From assembly GCA_905221605.1 (NCBI GenBank), contig CAJNDS010001057.1:42501-106500 (forward strand): a stretch of 64,000 bases of DNA, read 5' to 3'. Under the pieces are notes generated by a model. That model was not told the DNA's origin and did not search any database. It saw only the letters and a program-made list of their open reading frames with translations. The first letter of the stretch is position 1; every line of letters begins with the position of its first letter. This DNA comes from Symbiodinium natans (lineage: Eukaryota; Sar; Dinophyceae; Suessiales; Symbiodiniaceae). The position numbers and the translations under genes were made by a program. Shown here in pieces: positions 12,601 to 24,857 of this stretch.

Positions 12601-13408
12601 TACACATACCACAGCATAGCAGCGAAACGGCAAAGTCGTTTGAGTCTCCTCAATGACGTATCTGAAGCTTATGCATCCGGTCACATGAAGAAGGGCTGGG
12701 GCCCTGGCACATGTGACCGTCGGCGAATGCCCACTTCTGCAACAAGTCGGGCCGGTGGGTGTGTGTGTGTGTGGGTGGGTGGGCAGGTGGGTGCGTGGTG
12801 CGCGTGTTTGCATGATTTCTTTGCATGTGGTTTGCCGCACAAACTCTGACATGTCATGCCTCGCTGCATGTGCATCGATCTGGGCATTGCCGCAAGCGTT
12901 ATGCAAACACGCGGGACAATATTCTGGTATGAGCAAGGGCTGAGGCACAGGCTGGGACATTTCAGGCGCCATTCAACTGGACTTGCCGCGCCACAGACCG
13001 TTCAACCAACATGTCACGCAAGTACATTCAAAAACACTACATGCCTCAGATGCAAACTGCTCGGGATAACCATGCAAAGATTAGAATGCATGTTGCAGGT
13101 CGTGCAAAGACAGCTTCCTGACTACTGTAGACTCTAACGCATGCTCATCTCACCTGTCTGCACAGATGGGCCACTGAAGTACGAGGCATCACGAAGCCAA
13201 CTTCCCAAGGCCCATGAAGCGATAGGCCGTACTTTGCGAGGACTGACTTAAGGGCAAAGTCCATAGTTCAACAGCCGAGGCAAGAGCCTCACAAAGTGGG
13301 TCGCATTAGTATGAAGCACATCACCTTTGAAACCTCACCCTTAAACAGAAACTTCCCCGCAAGAGCTTCTCAGCAGCCCACTTTGGAGACATTCCAAGTT
13401 TGGCTGCG
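9651..13408. other. Stretch without recognised gene
   Basis: No convincing gene on either strand. A plus-strand frame around 9760-9870 reads as a short Leu/Gln/Ala-rich peptide before a stop, and a minus-strand frame at 11114-11518 is open for 134 codons; neither shows family motifs. A (GT)n/GGGT tract lies at 12757-12790. The remainder is unstructured sequence. Confidence 0.45.
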
Positions 13409-14292
13409 TCACATCGGATCGTACTCGTAAGCTCGGATTGCATTCTGCAGCGCAGCCGGGTCCACGTCGTGCCGTTTGCGAAACACTGCAAGTGTAGCTG
13501 CAGTTTCCTCAAGGTTTGCAAACCGTTCAATCTCGCCATAAAATGGCCGTCGCCCAGAATAGTCATGGATCATGACAACTGACCGAGAAATATCCTCAGG
13601 CTTAATTGCCAGAAGGCTCTTCAGCGCGCAGGCTGTACGAAATCGTGAATCCACCAGGACAACATCCCAGCCATGCTTGTAATGCATGGCAGCATCCAGA
13701 ACTAGCTGGCTGAAGGAAGGCCACCAATTGCGGAAACCAACTCCATTTCTCATGCAGCGCATCTCATTGTTGCACTCTGACCTTGTTTGTTTTGCTGCGG
13801 GTCGTCGGCACAAGCGGCCTCTGTGCAAGCAGCGCGAAAGATTTTGGACAGGAAATCCAAAACCCGAAATCATTCCAATGTGCGTGTGAAGCAATCGCAT
13901 CCTCTTGGGAGCGTGCTCTGAGCCATTCCGCAGCCATGGGTGGTTTCGCACTTTGTTTAACCACTGCTTGTCTGGATCTGCCGAGACCATCCGATAAAGA
14001 TGGCGGCTGCGGTTGGCGAGATGTAGCGTTGACGCACCTCGGTAACTTCTCAAGGCCCCAGAAAAAACAGGACGTACACCAGCAGGCAAATAGAAAAAAC
14101 ACTGAACTTTGCAAACTGCCCGCCTGTGCCAAACTCGAAAAACGTACGTGCTTGCTGCAAGTGATTCAGCAACAGCTCCAACTCTGCGGGATCCATCATT
14201 ACTCGGCCCACCCCTCTCACATAAGGTGGCGATAGCTGTCGGGCAGCAAGCAATGGCAAAAGAAGCAGCGGCCAAACAACGGAACCTGCCAT
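13409..14292 (-). CDS. Secreted class I methyltransferase-like protein, two exons
   Basis: Best-preserved gene in the window; function is inferred from motifs. The ATG at 14292 opens a hydrophobic N-terminus typical of a signal peptide (MAGSVVWPLLLLPLLAA). Exon 1 (14292-14121) ends inside a glycine motif, FEFGTGG. Removing 14120-14038 (83 nt) joins it in frame to exon 2 (14037-13409), giving FEFGTGGAST, which resembles a SAM-binding motif I, and a protein of 266 residues. VSAD at about residues 75-78 could be the acidic post-I position. WDVVLVDSRFR (about 181-191) and VMIHDYSGR (about 212-220) match an algal family related to Methyltransferase_24-type folds. It ends AYEYDPM and a stop. Residues about 122-160 are Arg/Cys-rich and may hide a second in-frame intron. 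The substrate is unknown. Confidence 0.62.
14038..14120 (-). other. Predicted 83-nt intron in the methyltransferase-like gene
   Basis: On the minus strand the upstream exon ends TTTGGCACAGGCG and the downstream exon starts GTGCGTCAACG. Joining them restores Gly-Thr-Gly-Gly-Ala-Ser-Thr. The 5' edge lies at GGCAGT, so the donor is not GT; a G is shared at both edges and makes the exact cut ambiguous by one base. The 3' edge is ACCGAG followed by G. Such non-canonical ends, often GC-AG with a G after AG, are well known for dinoflagellate introns. Confidence 0.55.
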
Positions 14293-14936
14293 GTCGCTCA
14301 GCTGGCACGCATAGCAAACCATGCACCATATAGTGTAGCAAAACGATGCAAGGACACTGCAAAAGTCTTCATTCAGAAATTGGGCAGATGTCGCCGCGAA
14401 CAAACTTAAAACGGATGCAGTTGGAACAAAGTATAAGTAGCTCGTAGGTGCCCCAAACAACCACCCTCCAAATGGACAGATTGAAAGATTCGTGCTGTGA
14501 GCGTGGAACCTGAAGCTTCGAGAAAGTCCAAAAGATCAGGTTTTTTCAAGGCCTATCGTGAAGTTTCGACTGGGTTGCGAGCTCTATGGCTGTGAATCCC
14601 GCACATGCTTTATTCGGCAGAGCTTGCGGCTTTATACTACTGAAGGGTCAAATGCCAAGACCCAGGCCCTCCACAGATACCACAACTAACCCTAAGCCCT
14701 AAACCGCGAAGCCTAAAACCTCGACTTTGTCCTTTAGACCTTATCTTTGAGACAAGTTCTATGAAACAATGTTTTGTTGCATCACCTTAGGGTGGATGTC
14801 CCGGCTCTTAGAAGATTCTGGAACACTCAAAACAATGTGGTGTTGATCTTGAGCACGGGCCGTTTTGGCACACTAAACTTTCTGAGCTTTTCTGCAACGG
14901 GGAGTCACTCTGCAAGACGCGCGATCTGCCGTACGT
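14293..14936. other. Stretch without gene; telomere-like words
   Basis: The minus-strand frame of the methyltransferase exon continues open to 14460, but upstream of the chosen ATG it lacks protein-like character. At 14690-14730 the words CCCTAAGCCCTAAACCGCG appear; these are degenerate CCCTAAA motifs. Confidence 0.45.
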
Positions 14937-15120
14937 CAGAAAGCTCACAATGTACATCGACCCCATGTGACACTCCCAACCAAGCCCATGCCAAGCCCCC
15001 TCACTCAGCAAGTCCGCCGTGCACCGGTGGGCACAGAAAGCTCACAATGTACATCAACCCCATGTGACACTCCCCACCAGGCCCCCTCACTCAGCAAGTC
15101 CGCCGTGCACCGGTGGGCAC
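14937..15120. repeat. 97-bp tandem duplication
   Basis: Two copies, starting at 14937 and 15034, each run from CAGAAAGCTCACAATG through CCCCATGTGACACTCCC to CCGTGCACCGGTGGGCAC. The second copy lacks about 13 bp in the middle. Near-identity indicates a recent event. The unit ends in a short inverted element around ACCGGT. Confidence 0.88.
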
Positions 15121-15383
15121 TGGTGGGCTTGGGTGCGTAGGGCGGACGTGGGCAAAAGCAAAGCAACTCCAAACTCTGCCTCGTCAGGGCGTGGCATCTT
15201 GGAGTATGCTTTGGAGGCTATTTGCCTAGCCTCCATTTGCCGGCTTTCGTTGGCTCACACAGTGCAACCAGGCATATTTGAGCTGCGCTTTCTGATATGG
15301 GCAGAACCTACTTCTGTCGACCTTACACTATTGGCCCAATGAAAAAGGGTGTATAAAACAGCGCACCCTAAGGATATAGGTAT

Positions 15384-15730
15384 GTGACTAGTAGGCACTG
15401 GGTTGGTGAAAGTCTCGTTCAGCGCGTCCACCCATACACCTTCGCCTCTCATCAGACACATGTCACTAGCGACACATACATCTGGGGCTTGACGAGAGCC
15501 CCGTGCGAAGCAGACCCCTTGTGGTTGGGACCAAAGTCCTGCCAATGGACGGCACAGTTGTGGCCCAACCGGGGGGCAAACTGGGCCCATTGACACAGTT
15601 CTCGGTCACACTCATATCGATACAGTATGTGGCCAGTAGGCACGTTGGTGAAACTCTCATTGCAAATACGTGGAAGCGCTCGAGTCTGTCTGGGGAATGA
15701 TCAGCGCCTCCACCCATTCGCCTTCACGCA
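15384..15730. repeat. Diverged direct duplication
   Basis: The words AGTAGGCAC, TTGGTGAAA, TCTC and GCG(T/C)CCACCCAT occur in the same order at 15389-15440 and again at 15634-15720, separated by unrelated sequence. The second copy carries an insertion between the two halves. Confidence 0.55.
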
Positions 15731-18659
15731 GTGCTGTTGGAGCCGAGAGGGCACAAGGTTGAGGGTGTAATTTGCTAGCCTTCTTTTACCGAGCAGCCGC
15801 AGCATGCTGGGCTGTTGGGTGCTCCATGATTGCCCCTTGCGATATATTGCAGCTACGGCTCAGTCAGAATGGAGGATGGGTCGGATTCACCCCAGTTGCC
15901 TTTCTGCACTGAACGCAAGTTTGTCTCAAGTTGCACAGATCCAATCCCAACCACTCCAATCGAGGTCTCGACCTTTCTGGAAGGTTCCCCTGCCTGTGTG
16001 AGGGTCCTGGTACTGCCCGCGCTGCACCAGTGACTGCTGCCGAAGCTGCCAATTGTACCTCTTTGGGACCTTAAACCCGAAGCCCTTGAATTTCATGGTT
16101 TTGGATGACTTAGGGGTCATTGTTGGAGTTCAAGGTTTTCGTCTATCGGGTTTTCCAGCTTATGTTCGCGAACGTTGCGTGCATGTCGGTTTCCTGGGAC
16201 TCTCCAAGAACCCAGCGTCTCGCGCCGATGAAGTTGTATTTTGGTTTGCTCTGAACCAAAACCTCCAAAGCAGGGACCTGAACCATGGACCCGCAGGCCC
16301 TCCCAGCCCCAAACCGTACAAGTACTAGTTGAGAGCAAGCTTAGCTGATCAGGGAGGGCCCGACGAAGACAGACTCTTGAGTGACCTGAGGGATCCTGGT
16401 ATCCTTTAAGGGCAGACATCCCTTTGGCTTGCATTGCGGCCGACGGGTCATCCGAGGTCTGGTCAGACGCCATGGAGCCCTCGGCCCGAACACCCATGAT
16501 AAGTCCCCCATCTTGGCTAGGCCCTTGCATGACTCATATTCTTGAGGGGCGGCTCAAGATGGGTTAAGTCTGAAGGATTTATAGGGCAGTTGCTCTGTTT
16601 AGGGCTTCGGGGTGTGAGCTTTAGGTTGGAGTGGACACCTTTCGCAGCAACGCACCTCCAACCCAGAAACTCTGTGCCAAAGCCGAAGTCTGAGCTATCT
16701 TGTGCAGGACATGACTCCCCTCTGAGACTGTACCCTCTCAGATCGTGGCCACAGTCGTGCTGTCCCGCTCCTTCTTTTCCACGTTTCTTTCAGGGGGTTG
16801 GTTGATGCTGGGTGAAGCAAAGGCCCTAAGCGACATGGACTTTTAAGGTCTATTTAACGATCTCTTTGGTGTCTCCGATTTAGACAAGCACGCTACGGAA
16901 AAAACAAGTATAGGTTTTCGGGTTTAGGGTTTGTAAGGTTTGGGGCTTCGGGTGTATAGGCTTGAGGTCTTAGGGTCCATTACAAAGTCCAATGTTTGGC
17001 TCCGCCCCCTCTTCTCACCCCTCTTCTCCCTCCCGCCCCCCTGGCCTGCTCCAGCCTAGATCCTCTAAATCCCTTCAGTTCACCCCCTCTAGAGCCACAC
17101 CCTCGAGCATGTCCTCCTTGTCCTCCTCGATGCCCTGCAGCACCACTGGAACTCGAATTTTAAGGGAGTTTAGGCCGCAATTGGCCTGGAAACCGCAGCC
17201 TCCGAGCCTCTCCCGGGCCCTGAAACCCAAAAAGAAAGGCCCCGCCCTCGGCCTGAACACCTAGCCCGAAACCGAATCCTTGAAGCCGGCATGCTTCAGA
17301 CGCCGCCAGGTGAACAAAGTGCAGGGTCTTTGGGGAGGACTGTTGCAGGTTTTTGCTGGTATTGTGGCGTTGCATGGGGGATGCGGAAAGTTGATGAACT
17401 TGGGTGGCTTCAGGAACTTTAGGAGGATTTTGGGGATGACGTTGGCAAGTTTGGGCTGAAGGGCCGGTTGGCCTTCTGGAAGGCCTTCTTTCCAAACCCG
17501 TCCGGAGGGCCCGATGGCGGGATGTCCTGAGCGTCTGCTTACCGACCACGAGCCGGTTCAGAAACTGGTGCTGAGGTCCGCACGTAGTCGTACTTGCCAC
17601 TGTACTTGTCTGCCTGGAGGGATGTTCGAATCGAGTTTGTTGAGGCTGGGCCCAAGGGATTTCGAGCTGCTGAAGGGATGGCGCTGTAGTCATGATGTGT
17701 TGGCCTTAGCAGTCTTCACTGAGTCCTCCCGCCTGTTGTCTTCGAACGGCTTTGCGGTGCTTCTTGCCGATTTCGTGATCGGCCCACCTCGTCTAAAACT
17801 CCGAAAACCTACGGATCTTTAGGGTACTGTCTTCTGAACTTTACAATGTTACTACAAGTCCGTGACCTGTGCCAGGAAATTCAACACCCTCATCCTCTGG
17901 GCTCCTGGCTGCGTCGGCCCGTTGAGCCACATCTGGCAGTGCTTGCAGTAAATGGCCTTCACCAAGGGCCCGGAGCAGAGGGAGCAGAGGGAGCGGAGGT
18001 TGATGCTTCGGGCTTCTGGCTTGGGATGATTGTTTTTCAGGGCTCAGACCAAGCTGTAAGGCGCCATAAGGCCCCTGGGCATTTGGAGAGTTCTGTTGTG
18101 GCCGTGGCTTTGAGCCCCAATCCCCAGAGCTGGTCGGAGCGGCCCGGACAAGGGCTCCGCAAATGCATGACTGCATCATCTCCACTGAGCTGCCGGCTCC
18201 ATCATGCCTCGGCAAGGGCGCGATCGAAAGATTCCGTCGGGCAAGTGCTGGCTCTAGCAGGCTCTAAAGACGGACTCACCCAAACAAGCAAGTCTAACTG
18301 AGACAGCAAGAACATGCAAGAACTAACTACTGGAGGAACGTGGCTGAGAACGCTGTCAACTTAGAAGAAACCCTGAAACCGGAGCTGCAGTCTCGTGACT
18401 CCGTCGGCTTGTTTTTGGCCGCATCAGCCATCTGGGTGTCCTGCAAGAGCACGGACATGCATCTTTCAAGCCAGCATGTCGGCAAGAGCCGACTTCAAGA
18501 GCCAGTCTGACATTCTCAGGACCGCCATCAGGGGCGCTCCATTTTCATGCGAAAGGTCGGCGGAACCATGCGGACCCCCGAAGCCCACGACCAACAACGA
18601 TTCCAACGGTGTCCGCACAGTCCAGCGTCGAGAACGCTCCGGGGGTCGGCGGGGGCGGC

Positions 18660-18712
18660 ATCGGGGGGGAGGCCCCCCCAACTCCCCCCCCGCCAAGGGG
18701 GGGTGGAAGCCC
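18660..18712. repeat. G-run/C-run hairpin tract
   Basis: Seven G, a short spacer and seven C, followed by an eight-base C run and a seven-base G run. The runs can pair with each other and form very stable hairpins, or G-quadruplex structure on either strand. Confidence 0.7.
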
Positions 18713-21436
18713 TGCCTTGTGCGCGCGTCTGGCACCTTGGGTTATCGTGGCAGCAAGATTTCATTCAACTGTTTTTGAGTTGCCTGGAAGCCACTGGAAG
18801 CCACTGGAAGAGCCATGGGCTTGATGAGGTCATGGCTCTTCCCCGTGAGTCCCGCGCCATACTCATCCGATGACAGCCATGAACATTACATTTGTCCACG
18901 ACAATAAGACCGACTGTGTCCTGATGTTGAGTGCAACCGCAACAGACCTAATGGCACCAGACCCTGCGCAGAAGACTTTGGCACAGCCTCCTTCGGTTTG
19001 CTTACTTACGATGTGGGTTTGGCGAGCTCAATATTGGTTGTGAGCGTTTCAGTAGCAGAACAGTTTGAAGGGTTAGATAGTTTGAAGCTGGCAGGAGTCA
19101 CACAATCACGTCCGGGCATGTATTCTGGCACGAAAATCTGAACTGCTTGGCCAGTGTGTTCAGAGAGCTGCGAACGGCACAATGGAAGATAGAGAAAGCA
19201 TCAAGTGTTCGCAGCAGGTGTTTCAATCTAGAAGCATGATGCGCGCCAACAACAAGAACTTGCCATTTTGCCCTTCGAGTATGTGCGGACGATGGCCCTC
19301 CTTGCAGTGGATGCGCTCGTAACGCCGACAGAAGCAGTCTGCGCACGCGCATGGATGCGCTGGTCACATGGACATAGAGGCATGCCTTATTCACCAATGC
19401 CCCCTCCCCCACCACAAACACGACAAGGCCTTCAACCCACAAAAATGGAAAGCAGCCGAAAAGCACGCCCCTCGTCTGATGTGCAACCACCGAAACTGAC
19501 AAGAAGCACAAGAGGGCAACCACGCTGACCTGACATGTGCCCTAAACCTCGCATTGGAGATGAACCTGCTCGCAGGATTTCAGGCTTCCTGGCCGAGAGT
19601 TTGGCAGTTTAGGGTATTGCAAGCACTGGCAGGTTCGGCGGAACTGTTACACCTTTCAAGGCGTTCGTTGACGGCAACTGCTCCAATAACATTCCAAGAA
19701 AATCGACGTGTCAAATATCCAAGAGCGCTCGAACACATCCAAGACCCTTCCCCCCACACCCCAAACGCCGCTTCCACCCCCCCCTAACTGTCAAGTTCGC
19801 TTGATCCGATGCTGTGCGGGGGCGAGTTGTGGGCCGCTGGTCAAAAAACAAGAAAATCATTGCTGAGATTTCTGGGACCTGCTTGGGACCCCCTTGTGAA
19901 AATTCCTGGGGCCTCTGGGACCCCCCAAACTTTTGTTGGCAACGATACCCTCCCCAACTTCACTTGCTATGCAATGAGCCCGCTCACATACGCTGCCGGC
20001 TCAAAGTTACGAGTTGGCTGCTCTCCGGCATTCCTTCCTCGACGCGCGGCGCTTTGCGTATCTACGGAATCCGAGGTGCCCTGCTTGGACTGCCGACGTG
20101 AACGTCCCTCGCTCGGGCAAGCACGGCTGCCGAGGCGGCGGGTGCAAGTTTTTGCAGTTTTGTATGTTTTGGAGAGCTCCCCATAAACAGTCGAAGAGCT
20201 CCAACACCAAACAACGGGAGTCTGGAAAAGGGTGGTTTTGCGCCGACCTTTGGTCTTCGGAAAGGTAATTCTTCTGACTTTCTTGGGCTGTGGCGCCGCA
20301 AGCGACTCACCTGTGCCTGAATACAAAGACACAGAAGAAACAAAAAAAAAACTCGCAAAAGAGAAGCCAGGGCTTCACAGGCCTCAGGGATGCTGTCTGA
20401 CTTCTCGTCCGCCTCGCTTCCGTCGGAGCTGCCTCTGACTTCGCCGCGTTTGATTTACAAGCTTCTTGTAAAGTTGAGATCCCTCAACCACCAAGGGCGT
20501 CCCAGAGCCCTCGAGCCGTAATCGGTCACTTCAAATGTGTGGCCCGCATTTCGTCCAGTCCGCCTCCGTCTTGCTCAAAACCTTCGTGAATCAGCAAGTT
20601 GCGAGGGGTGGAGCCAATCACCTAAGTGCAGCATGTTAAGAGTTCCGGCAAGCATGCACATGCCTTGGTAGAACAATATATGTGGCGGCATGCTGAGGTA
20701 AAGAAGAAGCCTGAGCTCACGGCCTTCTTGGAGCTTGAGCCCCGTTTGACCTTTTGGCTCCCATCTTAGCTTCTTCCGGGATATTGAAGCTTGCAAAGAG
20801 TAAGCAAAAGCACAAGCCCATATTGCATTTATTATTACACCTATTTGCAACTCTACATCTCATGTATTGTGAATACTTGCACAAGAACAACATATGTGCC
20901 ATCGATCCCTTGCCACTAGCCCATGACCTCGCAAGGCCGTGCAAGGCCGTGCAAGGCCCTTGTCCAGGGGCTCCTGGACCTACTCGCCCTCCTTTTGGCG
21001 TTCCATCTAGCTGAGTCTAGCTTTGCAACGGGGCTTGCAATATCCGAAGCCCAAGGATCAAAGCCATCCTTCGCAAATTAAGGCGTGGGGTTGGCATTAC
21101 CTTGCGTTTGCACTCGAGGCCCGCTGTTTTGGGGCTCGGGTTCAGAGTTTAGGATTTAGGGTTGCCTGCAGCCATGCACTCACCGTTTGCCTGAATCCTA
21201 CTCAACGCTGAACCTCCGAGACCCGAATCCGTCCAGGCAGCCTCGACCATGCAGAGATCGTTCACATGGAACCTGGAATCCGAAGCCCACAACCCACATC
21301 ACGGGGCTCTGGTGTAGAGAAGAGCTTGGGACGTGTTCATCGTAGAGTTGTGACAGGTCAAGCTTGAGCTGCGGACTGACGAGCTCACGACATGATTGAA
21401 AGCTGGCCTACTCTTGAATGGCTCTGGCTTGAAAAC

Positions 21437-21500
21437 CACACACACACACACACACGTTTATGAAATTATACATATACATATATATATATATATGCATACA
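21437..21500. repeat. (AC)n and (TA)n microsatellites
   Basis: An AC run at 21437-21456 is followed after a short spacer by alternating ATACATATATATATAT sequence to about 21500. Confidence 0.9.
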
Positions 21501-22439
21501 TATGTGTTTTTATTAATTTTTAATTTATACCTATGTGTATATGTGTATGAAAAATCTCGACGTCCCACCTAAATCTGCTTTGATCACCCCTACATCACTG
21601 AAGTCCACAACCCAAACCCTCAGTGCCGCACGCTGGACTGTCAGGAGTGTCAGGAGCTTCCCGAAGGTTGGCGCCTGCAGGTTAAGATTCACAGAGCCTG
21701 TTTTCGACACCTGAGATGCCCTGCAAAATTCTGGGCGACATAAATCCAACCCAAACCGCCTAGACCCGAACCCAGAATCTCGTACTCGACAGCCCTGGAG
21801 AAGGATGGCAAAGCCTTGTGAGATGAGTGCTATCCCAGGCTCAAGCCTACTAAACATCCTTCACCCAAAACCATCCTCAAAAGCAGGCTCGTTCGGTCTG
21901 GTTGAAGGTTCGGTCAGTGTCAAGCTGGCTAAGCCTGCAAACAGTCATCATCCTAGCTGTGCTCGGCCTCAGTGGTTTTGCAAAGCCCTCTTTGCGGACT
22001 GATCCTCTCACTCCCTCCCTGAAGTTGAACCCTGAGGGCTGGGCCTTCTGTGATGATGCTCCTGTGGCCGCAGGGGACGGAAAGCATTGAATTTAACGAT
22101 CGGTGTAGGGCTTCTAGGGTTTACGGTGTTTGCTTGCCGTTTCATGGTTTAATTCAGGGTTCAATGGCTTGGAGTGCCCGCTTTGAGCGAATTTGTCTGG
22201 ATCTCCTTACTACGTGTCCACCATGCTGGGAAGAAGAAGGGGCCATTTGAGCCCTGACGCCTCCTCCACCCGCTCTTCACCCTTCGACCTTCTGAAACTC
22301 TGAAGTCTCGAAATCGAAAAAATCCTAAGCACCAAACCCTCAACATGTGTTCTCGGGGTTCAATTGCATTCTGAGGTCCGCACGCCAAGGCCAGGGTTTG
22401 CGGCTTGTGGTCCGAGTTCAAAGCCTGTTTAGAAAATCG

Positions 22440-22552
22440 GGCATGCGGGCGTGTGTGCGTGTGTGGGCGTGTGTGGGCGTGTGTGGCCGTGTGTGGGCGT
22501 GTGTGGACGTGTGTGGCGTGTGTGAGCGTGTGCGGGCGTGTGCACGTCTGTG
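22440..22552. repeat. GTGTGTGGGC-type short tandem repeat
   Basis: About ten copies of a 10-12-bp GTGTGTGGGC/GTGTGTGGCC unit. The plus strand reads as Val/Trp/Cys/Gly repeats and the minus strand as His/Thr/Arg repeats; both are artefacts. Confidence 0.88.
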
Positions 22553-24786
22553 GCATAAGACCCCAAAACTTGCTAAATCTTCAACCCCTTCGGCCCCAAG
22601 CCATAGCTTTAGCTTGGTGGCTATAGCGCTTCTGCAAAGGCCAACTCTACCCAGGATGTGTGGGAGCCATGACCGCTCCAGTGAAGCCACCTCGCGGAAC
22701 AGGTCAACGTACTCCTTGCCGTACTTGTGTTTGAGCTCTTGCAGGCCGTTGGTGCCTCAGACTTGCAGCCTGCGACCCTACCGACCTGAGCTCGCGCCTC
22801 AATAACTCTGTAATTCGTGGTCGCATACCCACAACAGACCCTCGCACCGATGCAGTTGTGCCAAGGCCGTCGGCTGAGGATGCTGTGATCTGGAATGCCA
22901 GCCTGGCAAACCCAAAACCCTGCGACGTGTAAGTTGCACAGGTTGCACTGTGCTCAAGGATGGGGGGAAGGCAATCGGAAGGTACTATTGTGGGTATTCT
23001 GGGCGTCGTAGGCTTGCGAATTTTGTTGGAGCTCATTCTTGCGAGGCACGAATACCGCGAGTGACTATCATGGCGCATGCCCACAGACTGTTGCCAAGCC
23101 GCTTCTTTCGAACAGCAGCGAATAAAACATTGCAAAGAAGGCGACAACAAGGAAACTGGCCCCCAGACTAGCAAAGGTCAAACTGACATCTGTCGGTTCT
23201 TGGCAGTTGGCCTGCCGCTCCCTCATGAGGCTGAAGATCTGCTCGCCTCGGCTGGCATTGAACGGTAATGAGGTGCATCGTTGTACGTGCTTGATGCCAC
23301 TGAAGGATGTCGCCGCGAATCCAGAAGAAACATACTTGCCCAGTGCTTCAAGGCTGCAGTCGGCTCAAGACTCCTGCTCTAAGACTATAACACTGAACAG
23401 CACCCGCGGTTCAGCTTTACCTGACCAGTATGCACCAAGTCCCCATGAAGAAGCCTTCAATGGCAAGATCTAGGGCCCCAAAGTCAACAAATCTTTTAGA
23501 TGTGTCAGAAACAACTTGGCTTCTTGGAAATGCACTTATGCACTTCATTTCAAACATACTGGGCAAGTTTGGCGTTTTGGGTGCTGGCAGGTGCTTGTGG
23601 CGATCTTCACACAGAGCTCGCGACTTTCTTGGTAGTGCTTCAGGATCATGCTTTCGGCCTGCTCTCGGTTTGGTCTCTGTAAGACTTGAAGCTTTCAGCG
23701 CTGCCTGGCAAGTTCTTCGACCGTTGCTATGCCTTATTGTGTCTCCTTGCCGCATCCGACCATGAGTTACTGAGTTCAAGGAGCTCTCGCACTGGCAGGC
23801 TCGGTCTTTCGGAAATTAAAGGCAAGCTTCGGATTTCAGTTTGGGGTAAGTGATGGCTGCGATTCCGCTGAGCACCCCAATTCGCAAGCATAGGGACCTA
23901 TGGACGCCAGAGGACCAAGCAAAGCCCTTGCGCGACGAGCCTCCAGGTAGTCCGCATCCATCGTAATAGCACCTACTGGGGATCAAATTGCTATGGGCTC
24001 TTGCATCTATTGCAATGACAATGACTGTTGATTGCAAGTCGCTATTGCAATTTCAGGAGGCTCTCGTTGGGCTGGAGCCGGCTTGGAGACTCTCGCAAAA
24101 ACAAGGCCAAGCGGCCAATCACGGCCAGAAAGACATCGCCCACGGCCTGTGCATCCCGCCCAGGTTGGGGGAAGTTGATACTTGCCTCTTGCGAGTCAGT
24201 AGTACCCCGTTCCCAACAGGGTTGCCCTTCTCTGCCATTCTTCAGTCTCAGCGGCTAGGCTTGATAGAGTGGAAGAAGGGATCCTTGTTCGTCTCAGCAA
24301 AGCCAAAGTAAAGTCGCAATCCCGTTAAGGGACCAACGTCCTCCCACGAAGCACCCCTGGAAGCTCTGAGCCCAAAACCCTTCTACTCTAAGCTCCAATC
24401 CTTCCGGGCTTTAGGGTAGCTGCCAAACCACGAAAACCCTTACCTCCGTGCCCGTCCTTAGGCGCTCCCAGCTTGAAGAGCTGCGACCACTTGACCGGTG
24501 GTGGCTTCTCCTTATCCTTGTCTTTGTCACGCCTTGCAAACCAAAGAATAGAGGCCTACAACTAGTTCATCGTCCTGAGAGTTTGGACTCTAGGTCGAGC
24601 AGCGGGGCTTCCTAGCCAGGTCGTTGGGAAACCGGACTTCTGCTGTTGAAGGCTTTTTTGGAGACCACGCTCCAAGCCATCAACCGAGCGGAGCAAGGAT
24701 TACGGCAAGGCATGCAGCCAAAAGAGGTGCCACACTACTGTAAGGCCTGCAGGGGAGAATAAGCGGGGTCTCCCCTAAAACTTCAG

Positions 24787-24857
24787 ATGCACCCACCCAC
24801 CCACCCACCCACGCACGCACGCACACACACGCGCACACGCGCACACGCGCACACGCA
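24787..24857. repeat. (CACC)n/(GCAC)n/(ACACGCGC)n compound microsatellite
   Basis: Adjacent blocks of CCCA/CACC, then GCAC, then ACACGCGC units within 70 bp. A G10C5 palindromic run follows about 100 bp downstream at 24957-24971. Confidence 0.88.

Noticed and set aside
20745-20765. Spliced-leader-like word TTTTGGCTC
   Set aside because: Only nine bases match the dinoflagellate spliced leader and no gene follows in the proper orientation; probably chance.
24028-24311. Possible plus-strand coding frame
   Set aside because: Overlapping frames on the same strand are equally open and there is no motif or sustained protein character.
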